This document shows, piece by piece, positions 38,589-48,929 of a stretch of DNA of 64,000 bases. Within the stretch, counting starts at the first letter, position 1. Each line of letters begins with the position of its first letter. Position numbers and translations under genes: made by a program. The stretch comes from Azospirillum sp. 412522 (GTDB lineage Bacteria > Pseudomonadota > Alphaproteobacteria > Azospirillales > Azospirillaceae). The DNA is taken from positions 62,001 through 126,000 of the forward strand of contig NZ_RWIJ01000013.1 in the NCBI RefSeq assembly GCF_019805165.1, read 5' to 3'. Below the pieces are notes generated by a model. The model was given only the letters and a program-made list of their open reading frames with translations, was not told the origin of the DNA and did no database searches.

Positions 38589-39059
38589 TCAGGGCTTGGC
38601 GAGGTCGGGGGAGACCACCCGGTCGCCAGGGCGGATGCCCAACCGGGAGGCCATGCCACCGTTCAGCTCCAGGATCGCCTTCACCGGACCGTCGGAATTG
38701 ACCGAGTCCAGCGATTCCGGCACGGCGCGCTCGTGGATGTTCACGACGCGGCCGTCGGCGGCGATGAACAGCATGTCGAGCGGTATCAGCGTGTTCTTCA
38801 TCCAGAAGCTGGCCGGCTGCACCCGGTCGTAGATGAACAGCATCCCGGCATCGGCCGCCATCGACTGGCGGAACATCAGTCCCTGGGCTTGCTGGCCGGG
38901 TGTCAACGCCAGTTCCACGTCGAAGCGGAACTTGCCGCCGCCCGCCGTTTCGACGGTCAGCTTGGATTTCTGGAAGCTCTCCAGCGCCAGGGCCGGGAAG
39001 GCGACCACCAGCAGCAGGAGCGCCGCGACCACACCCCGAAAACTCCGACCGACCATCAT
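38589..39059 (-). CDS. Secreted DUF192-family protein
   Basis: A 156-residue protein with a signal peptide (VVAALLLLVVAFPALA, cleavage near residue 26). The mature domain shows the DUF192 pattern: ELALTPGQQAQGLMFRQSM, MLFIYDRVQPASFWMKNTLI, PLDMLFIAADGRVV and LELNGGMASRLGIRPGDRV. The family is widespread and periplasmic or extracellular, with unproven function. The gene is between the exporter operon and kdsA on the same strand. Confidence 0.9.
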   Translation of the reverse strand: MMVGRSFRGVVAALLLLVVAFPALALESFQKSKLTVETAGGGKFRFDVELALTPGQQAQGLMFRQSMAADAGMLFIYDRVQPASFWMKNTLIPLDMLFIAADGRVVNIHERAVPESLDSVNSDGPVKAILELNGGMASRLGIRPGDRVVSPDLAKP

Positions 39060-39141
39060 GCTTGTCCCCGAAGGCTGACCCGAAGATGCGGGAGAGGCGC
39101 CAGTGAAGCACGGCGCCTCGCCTGAGCCAAATTAAGCCTGT

Positions 39142-39969
39142 TTAGGACTTCGCCAGACGGTCGAAGGCCTGCAGCTTCGCCAGCAGCGCCGGCATCTCCT
39201 TCAGCGGCACCATGTTCGGACCGTCGCTGGGGGCACTGTCCGGGTTCTCGTGGGTCTCCATGAAGACGGCGGCCACGCCGACGGCGATGGCGGCGCGAGC
39301 CAGAACCGGCACGAACTCCCGCTGGCCGCCGGACGTGGTGCCCTGCCCGCCCGGCTGCTGGACGGAATGGGTGGCGTCGAACACCACCGGGAAGCCGGTC
39401 TCCGCCATGATCGGCAAGGAGCGCATGTCCGACACCAGCGTGTTGTAGCCGAAGCTGGCGCCGCGCTCGCACAGCAGGACGCGCTCGTTGCCCGAGGCGA
39501 CGAGCTTGGCAGCGACGTTCTTCATGTCCCAAGGCGCCAGGAACTGACCCTTCTTGACGTTCACCGCACGACCGGTCTCGGCGGCGGCGATCAACAGGTC
39601 GGTCTGCCGGCAAAGGAAGGCCGGGATCTGAAGCACGTCCACCGCCTCGGCGACCGGGGCGCACTGGGCCGCCTCATGCACGTCGGTGATGACCGGGCAG
39701 CCGAACCGCTCGCGGATTTCCGCGAAGATCGGCAGCGCCTTGTCCATGCCCAGGCCGCGCGCGGTGGTGATGGAGGTGCGGTTGGCCTTGTCGAAGCTCG
39801 ACTTGTAGATCAGCCCCATGCCCAGCGTCCGCGTCATCTCAGCCAGCGCGGACGCCGTCTCCATCGCATGGTCGCGGCTTTCCATCTGACAGGGGCCGGC
39901 AATCAGGACGAAGGGGCGGTCATTGGCGATGGTCAGGTCGCCGACCTGGACGGCGCGCGGCGTGGTCAT
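39142..39969 (-). CDS. kdsA: 3-deoxy-8-phosphooctulonate (KDO-8-P) synthase, metal-type
   Basis: A 275-residue enzyme that condenses phosphoenolpyruvate with arabinose-5-phosphate to make KDO-8-phosphate for lipid A. Motifs are [45 protein letters not shown] and [15 protein letters not shown]. The cysteine at C27 in GPCQMES, where the E. coli metal-free enzyme has Asn, places it in the metal-dependent class like Aquifex KdsA. ATG 39969 is preceded by GGAGCACTCCT. Confidence 0.96.
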   Translation of the reverse strand: MTTPRAVQVGDLTIANDRPFVLIAGPCQMESRDHAMETASALAEMTRTLGMGLIYKSSFDKANRTSITTARGLGMDKALPIFAEIRERFGCPVITDVHEAAQCAPVAEAVDVLQIPAFLCRQTDLLIAAAETGRAVNVKKGQFLAPWDMKNVAAKLVASGNERVLLCERGASFGYNTLVSDMRSLPIMAETGFPVVFDATHSVQQPGGQGTTSGGQREFVPVLARAAIAVGVAAVFMETHENPDSAPSDGPNMVPLKEMPALLAKLQAFDRLAKS

Positions 39970-40097
39970 AGGAGTGCTCCAGAACGAAAGCAGGCGAGAG
40001 GGCACCGCCCTCCCGCCCTCGCCCATCAGGGGTCGGGGGCAAAGGCCGGAAGCCCCCTGCATCCCACTATTTCAAAAGACGGTCAACGGCGCTGGCG

Positions 40098-40793
40098 TCA
40101 GGCCAGATGCGTGTGGAAGAACTCCACCGTCAGGCGGTTCGCCTCGTCGGCCGAGTCCCGGTCGTAATGCTCGCCACCCGGCCGGGCAAAGGCATGGTCC
40201 ATGCCGGGATAGACCTTGGCGGTCACCCACTTGTTGTCCTTCACCCCGGCCACCAGAGCCTCGCGATTGTCCGGGCTGGAGAACTTGTCGTTCTCGGCGA
40301 TGTGAAGAAGCAGCGGCGTGGCGATCTTGTCGGCCTCCCCCAGCAGCCCCTCCAATCCAACGCCGTAATAGCCGACATTGGCCTCGGCATCGGACCGTGC
40401 CGCCATCATGAAGGCCAGCCGGCCACCCAGGCAGTAGCCGACGGTGCCGGCCTTGCCGGTACAGCCGTCCTGTCCACGCACCCAGGCCAGCGTCGCCTTC
40501 AGATCCTCGACGGCCTTGTCCTGATCCATGCCGTTCAACAGGGCGAAAGCCCGATTCCACTCTTCCTGCGTCTTGTCGGTCAGTTGCACCCCGGGCTGCT
40601 GGCGCCAGAACAGGTCGGGGCACACCGCCAGGAAGCCCTGCGAAGCGTACCAGTCGCACTGTTCGCGCATCACCGCATTGACACCGAAGATTTCCTGGAT
40701 CACCACCAATCCACCCGCAGGCGTTACCTTGGGCTTGGCGACATAGGCCGAAAAGCGGCCGCCGTCGACGGCATCGATTATCACCTCTGACAT
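40098..40793 (-). CDS. Dienelactone hydrolase-family protein
   Basis: A 231-residue alpha/beta hydrolase. The nucleophile cysteine lies in VGYCLGGRLA, the acid in HIAENDKFSS and the histidine in GMDHAFARP. The order and spacing match carboxymethylenebutenolidase. The family breaks ring lactones in aromatic catabolism, but many members are general esterases. The N-terminus MSEVIIDAVDGGRFSAYVAKP is typical. ATG at 40793. Neighbours kdsA and the autotransporter give no pathway hint. Confidence 0.9.
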   Translation of the reverse strand: MSEVIIDAVDGGRFSAYVAKPKVTPAGGLVVIQEIFGVNAVMREQCDWYASQGFLAVCPDLFWRQQPGVQLTDKTQEEWNRAFALLNGMDQDKAVEDLKATLAWVRGQDGCTGKAGTVGYCLGGRLAFMMAARSDAEANVGYYGVGLEGLLGEADKIATPLLLHIAENDKFSSPDNREALVAGVKDNKWVTAKVYPGMDHAFARPGGEHYDRDSADEANRLTVEFFHTHLA

Positions 40794-40867
40794 GGCGTCC
40801 TCATCCTCCCATTGGCAAATCCGCCCCTGATATGGAGCGGACTTTCGCCCGGTCACCCCGCCTTTCG

Positions 40868-42697
40868 TCAGAAACCGACGCTGACGCCGACAAAGCCGCC
40901 ATAATCGCGGCGGTTTTCCTCGCCCAGCCGGGCGTTCAGGCCAACGGTGCCGGTCACCGATTCCGCCAGCTTGAAGGAGGCGCCGGCCGCGAGATCGACA
41001 TAGCTACGGTCAGGCTTCGCCACCGCCACGTCATAGGCCAGCGTGGAGATGCTGCGGCTTTCCACCGTGATGTTGCGTTGATCGTCCTTGAATTCCCGGT
41101 TCAGCGTCACCTTGGCATAGGGCAGGACGCCGCCGAAATCATAGGATGCCTGATAGCCGACGCTGCCGACCAGCGAGTTGCGGGTCTGCGAGCGGTAGGT
41201 GAAGCCGAACAGGCTGTTGTCCTCGCTGAAGCCCTCCACCTCGACATGCTGGTAGCGCAGGCCCAGGACAGGGCCGTGGCTCAGCCCGCCGGTCATGAAT
41301 TCATACCCGCCCTCGGCGCCGATGGAGGCGTTGATGCCCTCGGTGTTGCCGCCGGTGGAATGGTCGGTGCCGTTGATGGTCACGCCACGGCGCAGGTCGT
41401 AATCGGTGAAGCCGATGGATCCGACACCGTTCACGAAGGCGCCGCCCAGGCGATAGACGCCGTAGCCGCTCAACACATATTCCCGCTGCTTGTAGTCGCC
41501 GCCGGTAGAGAAGCTGCCTCGGTAATGCGACGCGGTGCCGGCCACGCCGAGCAGCAAATTCTCGGTGAAGCGCTTGTCGATGCCGATGCTGACCGACAAC
41601 GGCGTGCCGCGCACCTCCGCCTGCCCGCCGGCACCGGGATCGCCGGTACGGTCGTTGGTCAGCCGACCGGCTCCGCCACTGATCCAGGCGCCGCTGGTGC
41701 CCGGCTTGCGGCTCCACAGGCTGGTCGTCGCCTGGGCCAGGATGGTGGCGGTCAGCCGGTCACGGGTATGGATCGGCGATTCGGCGAGCTGCGCCACGTT
41801 GCCGGGGGCGGTCAGTGCGTTCAGCACGAAGTCCGATACCGCACGATGCCCGGCCGTGGTCGGGTGGACGCCGTCGGCGAACAGGTAGCTCTGCGCCGCA
41901 TTTGGCGTCACCAGCGAGGCGGAGGTGCAGAGCAGCGAACTGCTGGTGGTGCAGGCGGTGCCGGTCACGTTGGTGAAGCCGAAGGCCGCCGGGTTCGCCA
42001 CCGCCGCCCGCAGCAGGGAATAGGTATCGATCGGAATGACCGACACGCCGGCATTCGCCAACCCCAGCGTGACCAACTGGTTGTAGCCACTGACCAACTG
42101 CGTGATCTGCGCCGCCGCGGTGGCGCCCTGCGCCTGCCCGAAGGGCGTGGATCCGATGTCCGGCACCGTTGGCACCAGGATGGTGCGCGCGCCGGCCGCG
42201 CGCAGCCGCGCCACCTGCGTCACCAGATCGCCCGCCGCCTGGGTTACCGTCGCCTGGGCGGTCACCGGGTTGTTGAGCGCGGTGAAGATGTCGTTCGCCC
42301 CGCCCCAGACGGTATAGAGCGCGTTCGGGTCGGCCCTGCCGCCGGTGGAGGCGAGATAGCCGGAGATCTGCGTGGCGACGCTGGGCGCCAGCGCCGTCAG
42401 ACCGGTCGCCGGGAATCCGACCGACGTGTTCACCCGTGCGCCACCGACCGCATAGTCGGTACCGCCGCGTGCCGCCGTGGTGGCGGAGGCACCAAGCGCC
42501 CCGGCGAGGTTTTCGGCCCACACCGGCCCCGGATTGGTGGTGAACTTGCCGCCGACCGGAAGCAGCGACTGGAATGCGCCGCTGTCGCTCAGGCTGTCAC
42601 CGAAGAAGATGGTCGAGGAGTAATCCGCCGCCATGGCCGGCGCTGCGGCGAGCACAGTCAGACAGCTGGCGAGAGCGGCGATCCTGGCGCGTTTCAT
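40868..42697 (-). CDS. GDSL-type esterase autotransporter
   Basis: A 609-residue protein: signal peptide (TVLAAAPAMA, cleavage near 23), a GDSL hydrolase passenger with FFGDSLSDSG (nucleophile S35), the WGGANDI oxyanion block and ADGVHPTTAGH (catalytic Asp-His), and a C-terminal 12-stranded autotransporter beta-barrel (about 340-609) ending in GVSVGF with a terminal aromatic. It matches the EstA/EstP plan: an outer-membrane-anchored lipase acting on lipids outside the cell. GGGGAAGGACT precedes the ATG. Confidence 0.93.
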   Translation of the reverse strand: MKRARIAALASCLTVLAAAPAMAADYSSTIFFGDSLSDSGAFQSLLPVGGKFTTNPGPVWAENLAGALGASATTAARGGTDYAVGGARVNTSVGFPATGLTALAPSVATQISGYLASTGGRADPNALYTVWGGANDIFTALNNPVTAQATVTQAAGDLVTQVARLRAAGARTILVPTVPDIGSTPFGQAQGATAAAQITQLVSGYNQLVTLGLANAGVSVIPIDTYSLLRAAVANPAAFGFTNVTGTACTTSSSLLCTSASLVTPNAAQSYLFADGVHPTTAGHRAVSDFVLNALTAPGNVAQLAESPIHTRDRLTATILAQATTSLWSRKPGTSGAWISGGAGRLTNDRTGDPGAGGQAEVRGTPLSVSIGIDKRFTENLLLGVAGTASHYRGSFSTGGDYKQREYVLSGYGVYRLGGAFVNGVGSIGFTDYDLRRGVTINGTDHSTGGNTEGINASIGAEGGYEFMTGGLSHGPVLGLRYQHVEVEGFSEDNSLFGFTYRSQTRNSLVGSVGYQASYDFGGVLPYAKVTLNREFKDDQRNITVESRSISTLAYDVAVAKPDRSYVDLAAGASFKLAESVTGTVGLNARLGEENRRDYGGFVGVSVGF

Positions 42698-42802
42698 AGT
42701 CCTTCCCCAATCCGATTGTTTGGTTGTGCGATTTTCAGAGGATCGTCGCACGAGGTTGTCGGATGCGCAAGGAATGTGACGTATTGGGAAGGCAAACAAT
42801 AT

Positions 42803-42832
42803 GAAAACGCCCCGCCTTTTCAGGGCGGGGCG
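42803..42832 (-). terminator. Intrinsic terminator after pyrG
   Basis: On the minus strand CGCCCCGCC-CTGAAAA-GGCGGGGCG is followed by TTTTC. It lies 34 bp after the pyrG stop. Confidence 0.85.
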
Positions 42833-42865
42833 CAATCCGGCTCCGAAGCGTTTCCTATGGAAACG

Positions 42866-44575
<1,710 letters not shown>

Positions 44576-44634
44576 TCAACGTCCCCCGAAGGGCCGCCGC
44601 CGAAACGTCGCGTCGCGGTCATCGGCCCTCAAAA

Positions 44635-44663
44635 GAAAGAGGCGGCTTCGGGGAGGCCGCCTC
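44635..44663 (-). terminator. Intrinsic terminator after secG
   Basis: On the minus strand GAGGCGGC and GCCGCCTC form an 8-bp stem followed by TTTCTTTTG. It lies about 40 bp after the secG stop, before the pyrG start region. Confidence 0.75.
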
Positions 44664-44701
44664 GCTGTCCGCTTCGTACCCGTGCGCTGGGAGCTGTCCC
44701 G

Positions 44702-45025
44702 TTACTGGGACACCGGCGGAGCGGGTTGGGCCGGAGCGGCCGGCTGAGCCGGAGCCACCGGAGACGCCGGCAGCGTGTCGATGATCGACGTCGGCCGCGA
44801 ATGGCCGCCGGCCATGATCGCCAGCACGATGCTGGTGGCGAAGAAGCAACCCGCCAGGATGCCGGTGGTCCGCGTCAGCAGATTGGCGGTGCCCCGGGTG
44901 CTCATCATGCCACCCATGGTACCGCCGCCGATGCCGAGTCCGCCGCCTTCCGACCGCTGGATCAGGATCACACCGACCAGCCCGACGGCGATCAGCAGGT
45001 GAATGACCAGAATCACCGATTCCAT
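44702..45025 (-). CDS. secG: Preprotein translocase subunit SecG
   Basis: A 107-residue protein with two membrane helices (VILVIHLLIAVGLVGVILIQ and GILAGCFFATSIVLAIMA) flanking the diagnostic RSEGGGLGIGGG loop. It assists protein export as part of SecYEG. The C-terminal 30 residues are P/A-rich, as in many alphaproteobacterial SecG. ATG at 45025; an upstream in-frame start is less likely. Confidence 0.95.
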   Translation of the reverse strand: MESVILVIHLLIAVGLVGVILIQRSEGGGLGIGGGTMGGMMSTRGTANLLTRTTGILAGCFFATSIVLAIMAGGHSRPTSIIDTLPASPVAPAQPAAPAQPAPPVSQ

Positions 45026-45191
45026 GCGATGCTCACCCCACACCATCCCAAAAATCGAATAGCGCGCCACAGGCCGTCTCATGGGCCCGTGGCGCGCGCC
45101 CATTGTTTGTACCGCGCCATCACGCGATATGCCAGCGCCAAAATACCCACGCCATATCCATTGGCGGCATGGCTGACACCAGCATGGCGTA

Positions 45192-45947
45192 TCAGCGGCA
45201 GGCGGTAGCGATGGCCCAGAAATCGTCTGCCTTCAACGCCGCGCCGCCGACCAGCGCGCCATCGACATTCTCCACCGCCATCAGCTCCGCCGCGTTGTTC
45301 GGCTTGACAGAACCGCCATAGAGGATGCGGACCTTGGCGGGTTCGGTGATCTTGCCATCCAGTTCGGCCCGGATATGGGCATGCATCGCCTTCACGTCGT
45401 CCGGCGTCGCGGTCTTGCCGGTGCCGATGGCCCAGACCGGCTCATAGGCGATGACGGTGTTCTCCGGCGTCGCGCCGGCAGGGATGGAACCGGCGAGTTG
45501 CCCCGAAACCACGGCATTGGCCTGGCCCGCATCGCGCTGCGCCTCGGTCTCGCCGACGCAGATAATGGCGACCAGACCTTCCTTGAGCGCGGCGGCAGCC
45601 TTGGCGTTGACGACGGCATCGCTCTCGCCATGGTCGGCGCGGCGCTCCGAATGGCCAAGGATGACGAAGCGGCAGCCCGCATCCTTCAGCATGGTCGGAG
45701 CGACATCGCCGGTATGGGCGCCGGAGGTCTTGGGCGCGCAATCCTGGCCGCCCAGCGCCAGCGGGCTGTCGGCGATCGCCTCGCCCACCGGGAACAGCAG
45801 CGGGAAGGGCGGGCAGACCAGCATGTCGAAGGCGACCGGTCCGGCGCCTTTCAGCCGTCCGGCAAGGTCGGAGGCGAGATCCAGCCCATCGGCCTTCAAC
45901 CCGTTCATCTTCCAGTTTCCGGCGATCAGCTTCCGGTTCGCGGTCAT
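45192..45947 (-). CDS. tpiA: Triosephosphate isomerase
   Basis: A 251-residue TIM barrel. Motifs are [12 protein letters not shown] (Asn-Lys), ILGHSERR (His) and [14 protein letters not shown] (catalytic Glu), then [13 protein letters not shown]. It interconverts dihydroxyacetone phosphate and glyceraldehyde-3-phosphate in glycolysis. First gene of the tpiA-secG-pyrG line, with 166 bp before secG. Confidence 0.97.
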   Translation of the reverse strand: MTANRKLIAGNWKMNGLKADGLDLASDLAGRLKGAGPVAFDMLVCPPFPLLFPVGEAIADSPLALGGQDCAPKTSGAHTGDVAPTMLKDAGCRFVILGHSERRADHGESDAVVNAKAAAALKEGLVAIICVGETEAQRDAGQANAVVSGQLAGSIPAGATPENTVIAYEPVWAIGTGKTATPDDVKAMHAHIRAELDGKITEPAKVRILYGGSVKPNNAAELMAVENVDGALVGGAALKADDFWAIATACR

Positions 45948-46204
45948 GGTCGTTTCCTTCTTGTCTCGGCTTTATATGGGAACTTGCGGAACGTTCTTTG
46001 CCTCTCGTGACCAATGCCCATAGCAAGCCCGACAGGGAAATTCTACTCACCCGACCGGCGCATCGGCCGCCGACCGCCATAAGAGACATCTTGAAGCAGC
46101 CCCGAGGCGGAGGCCCATCAGACGAAGTGCCATGTTGCGGACGCCCCTATCCGGAATAGCATCATTCGCATCGCACCATCTTGCCGCGACAAAGGCCTGA
46201 CCCC

Positions 46205-47161
46205 ATGAAGAACTTCTCGGACCTGACGGAAAAGGAGCTGCTGGCGCTCGCCATCGCGCTGGAGGAGGAGGACAGCCGCATCTATGACGAGTTCGCCCAT
46301 GCCCTTTCCGACAATTACCCCGACACGGCCAAGCTGTTTCGCGCCATGGCGTCGGAGGAAAACGGACACCGGCACCGGTTGCTCGAACTGTTCCGCGGAC
46401 GCTTCGGCGACCATATCCCGCTGATCCGCCGCCAGGACGTGAAGGGCTTCGTGGAGCGCAAGCCGGTATGGCTGACCCGCCCGCTGGGACTCGACACGGT
46501 GCGCCGGCAGGCCGAATTGATGGAGGCGGAGACCAAGCGCTTCTATACCCGCGCCGCCGAGCGGTCGCAGGATGCCGCCATCCGTCAGCTTCTGGGCGAT
46601 CTGGCCGAAGAGGAGCGGCGGCACGAGGTCAAGGCCGAACGGCTGGAGGCGAGATACGTCTCGCCAAAGGTGCGGGAGCAGGAGCACGAATCTGAACGCA
46701 GACTGTTCCTCCTGCAGATCGTTCAGCCGGGTCTGGCCGGGCTGATGGACGGGTCGGTGTCCACCCTGGCCCCGCTGTTCGCCGCCGCCTTCGCCACCCA
46801 GGACAGCCATGAGACCTTCCTGGTCGGTCTGGCCGCCTCCATCGGCGCCGGCATCTCCATGGGTTTCGCCGAGGCGCTGTCCGACAACGGCTCGCTGACC
46901 GGGCGCGGCAGCCCTTGGTTGCGCGGACTGGTCTGCGGCGCGATGACCACGCTGGGCGGGTTGGGCCATGCCCTGCCCTATCTGATCCCACATTTCTGGA
47001 CGGCGACCGCCGTCGCCATCGCCGTGGTCGCGGTGGAACTGGCCGTCATCGCCTGGATCCGCAACCGCTACATGGACACGCCGCTGCTGTCGGCGGCCTT
47101 CCAGGTTGTTGTCGGCGGCCTGCTGGTTTTCGGTACCGGCATCCTGATCGGCAGCGCCTGA
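46205..47161 (+). CDS. mbfA: MbfA-type membrane-bound ferritin (ferritin-like/VIT1 fusion)
   Basis: A 318-residue fusion. Residues 1-155 are a four-helix ferritin/rubrerythrin-like domain with the di-iron ligands in EEEDSRIYDEF, ASEENGHRHR, EAETKRFYTR and EEERRHEVK. From about 165 on is a VIT1-like membrane domain (GLMDGSVSTLAPLFAAAFAT, ASIGAGISMGFAEALSDNGS) with about five helices. MbfA exports iron and protects from iron and peroxide stress in rhizobia, where Irr represses it. I could not find an Irr box upstream. The start ATG 46205 is chosen over a TTG upstream. Confidence 0.9.
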   Translation: MKNFSDLTEKELLALAIALEEEDSRIYDEFAHALSDNYPDTAKLFRAMASEENGHRHRLLELFRGRFGDHIPLIRRQDVKGFVERKPVWLTRPLGLDTVRRQAELMEAETKRFYTRAAERSQDAAIRQLLGDLAEEERRHEVKAERLEARYVSPKVREQEHESERRLFLLQIVQPGLAGLMDGSVSTLAPLFAAAFATQDSHETFLVGLAASIGAGISMGFAEALSDNGSLTGRGSPWLRGLVCGAMTTLGGLGHALPYLIPHFWTATAVAIAVVAVELAVIAWIRNRYMDTPLLSAAFQVVVGGLLVFGTGILIGSA

Positions 47162-47238
47162 ACGGCCGAGGAAAAGCCGCTTGCCGGAATGAGCTTGTTC
47201 TTGTAACCGGGCGCGCGATTGTTTATGTCTGGGTTGCT

Positions 47239-47252
47239 GTCCTAATTAGAAC
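47239..47252. promoter_or_regulatory. Palindrome upstream of the PetP-like gene
   Basis: GTCCTAATTAGAAC, a near-perfect inverted repeat around CTAATTAG, 22 bp before the start codon. A MarR-type autoregulatory site is plausible. Confidence 0.4.
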
Positions 47253-47274
47253 AAATCGAACCAACCGCGTCGCC

Positions 47275-47787
47275 ATGGCTGACCTCAAAGCGGGCGTGAA
47301 CCAGCTCTTTCTCCGCGAGGAGGAACTCCGCACCGGGATGGAGCTGCTTTTCTACGCCTATCGCGAATTCACCGCAGAACCGGATGAAATTCTGGCGGAG
47401 ATCGGCTTCGGCCGTGCGCATCACCGCGTGATCTATTTCGTCGGCCGCTATCCCAGGATCACGGTTTCGGAACTGCTTGCGATCCTGAAGATCACCAAGC
47501 AGAGCCTGTCGCGCGTGCTAGGCGAACTGGTGCGACAGGGCTTCATCGACCAGCAGACCGGCGCCCGCGACCGGCGTCAACGGCTGCTGGAGTTGACGGA
47601 AAAAGGTGTGGAGCTGGAACGTCAACTGTCGGAGACCCAACGTCAGCGCATCGCCCGTGCCTATCGCATGGCAGGGGCCGAGGCGGTGGAGGGATTCCGC
47701 AAGGTGATGATGGGCATGCTGGACGAGGAGGACCGGGCGAAGTTCGCGCCGCCCGTTCCTCCTGCCCGTCTTGCGGTGAAACGCTGA
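47275..47787 (+). CDS. PetP-like MarR-family regulator
   Basis: A 170-residue winged-helix protein. LREEELRTGMELLFYAYREF, the DNA-binding HHRVIYFVGRYPRITVSELLA and LKITKQSLSRVLGELVRQGF are typical of PetP, first described beside the response regulator PetR in Rhodobacter capsulatus. Here a PetR-like regulator gene follows about 440 bp later, beyond a small opposite gene. The ATG at 47275 is the natural start of the conserved domain. Confidence 0.85.
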   Translation: MADLKAGVNQLFLREEELRTGMELLFYAYREFTAEPDEILAEIGFGRAHHRVIYFVGRYPRITVSELLAILKITKQSLSRVLGELVRQGFIDQQTGARDRRQRLLELTEKGVELERQLSETQRQRIARAYRMAGAEAVEGFRKVMMGMLDEEDRAKFAPPVPPARLAVKR

Positions 47788-47793
47788 ACCCGG

Positions 47794-48060
47794 TCAGCCG
47801 ACCTTCGTCGATTCGGTAGCTGCCGCTGGGGCAGCGGAACTGGTGTCGGCCGGACCGGTGCCGGCCGGCTTCTCCGCGGCCGTCTTCACGTCGTTGGGAT
47901 TGCGGCGGCGGAAGCCGCCCTTGCGGTACACCACGTTTTCGGAAGCGCCTGGTGGGCATTGGACGATGTTCCCGCCCTTGGCCAGGAAGGCGCGGGTCAT
48001 GTCGGCGAGGTCTTGGGCGTCCAGGTCCCGGGAGTCATTGGACCTGTGGTGGTCGGCCAT
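47794..48060 (-). CDS. Small hypothetical protein
   Basis: An 88-residue protein beginning MADHHRSNDSRDLDAQDLAD with a central ARAFLAKGGNIVQCPPGA-like part (residues 22-38), and an Ala/Thr/Pro-rich tail. ACAGGAGCG precedes the ATG. The segment FLAKGGNIVQCPPG with a following RKGGF occurs in many short Rhodospirillales proteins I have seen, but no function is known. It sits opposite in direction between the PetP- and PetR-like genes. Confidence 0.65.
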   Translation of the reverse strand: MADHHRSNDSRDLDAQDLADMTRAFLAKGGNIVQCPPGASENVVYRKGGFRRRNPNDVKTAAEKPAGTGPADTSSAAPAAATESTKVG

Positions 48061-48227
48061 CGTGATCGCTCCTGTGTCTCTCGGCCCTCGAAGAGGACAT
48101 ACAGACAGTAACACGGAATGCGGCCGAAACGGCCAAGCGCTTACACGACTGCCCGCCATGCATACCCAAGATATGTCCCGCATGGCACCTCTATGTCGAT
48201 TGCGGGGAGGCGCGTTATAGTCCCATC

Positions 48228-48929
48228 ATGACCGAAGATCAGCCCCACATCCTGGTCGTCGACGACGACACCCGCCTGCGCGAGCTTCTGCGCAAATATC
48301 TCGCCAGCAACGGCTTTCTGGTCAGCACGGCGCGCGATGCCGCCGACGCGCGGGCCCAGTTGGGCGGATTGGCTTTCGATCTGCTGGTGCTCGACATCAT
48401 GATGCCGGGCGAATCGGGACTGTCGCTGACCGAATCGCTGCGGCGGGAACGCGATCTGCCGATCCTGCTGCTGACCGCCCGCGACGAGCCGGACGACCGC
48501 ATCGCCGGGCTGGAGGCCGGAGCCGACGATTATCTCGCCAAGCCCTTCAACCCACGCGAGCTTCTGCTGCGCATCAACTCCATCCTGCGCCGGCAGGCGG
48601 CACGCCCGCCCGAACCGCCCGCCCCGCCCGCGGCGCCGGTGAGGCTCGGCCCCCTCACCTATCTGCCCGACCGGGACGAGTTGCGTCAGGGCGACGAGGT
48701 GATCCGCCTGACCACGGCGGAAGCCAGCCTTTTGCGCATCCTCGCCACCTCCCCCGGCATGACCTTCACGCGCGACGAGCTGACGGAGCGCAGCAAGGTC
48801 GCCGGCAATGCCCGCACGGTCGATGTCCAGGTTACCCGCCTGCGCCGCAAGATCGAGGCCGACCCGCGCGAGCCGCGCTACCTCCACACCGTCCGTGGCG
48901 AGGGCTATGTGCTGAGGCCCGATCCATGA
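48228..48929 (+). CDS. OmpR-family response regulator (PetR-like)
   Basis: A 233-residue regulator: receiver with acidic pair DDD at 12-14, phospho-acceptor D56 and K105, then an OmpR winged-helix (about 140-230; GNARTVDVQVTRLRRKIEA, LHTVRGEGYVL). The two domains are joined by a Pro-rich linker (RPPEPPAPPAAP). It overlaps the histidine kinase gene by four bases, so they are a cognate pair. It resembles PetR, and the presence of the PetP-like gene upstream supports that. Confidence 0.93.
   Translation: MTEDQPHILVVDDDTRLRELLRKYLASNGFLVSTARDAADARAQLGGLAFDLLVLDIMMPGESGLSLTESLRRERDLPILLLTARDEPDDRIAGLEAGADDYLAKPFNPRELLLRINSILRRQAARPPEPPAPPAAPVRLGPLTYLPDRDELRQGDEVIRLTTAEASLLRILATSPGMTFTRDELTERSKVAGNARTVDVQVTRLRRKIEADPREPRYLHTVRGEGYVLRPDP

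Noticed and set aside
46117..46204. Irr or Fur box before mbfA
   Set aside because: No inverted repeat of the expected type could be seen.
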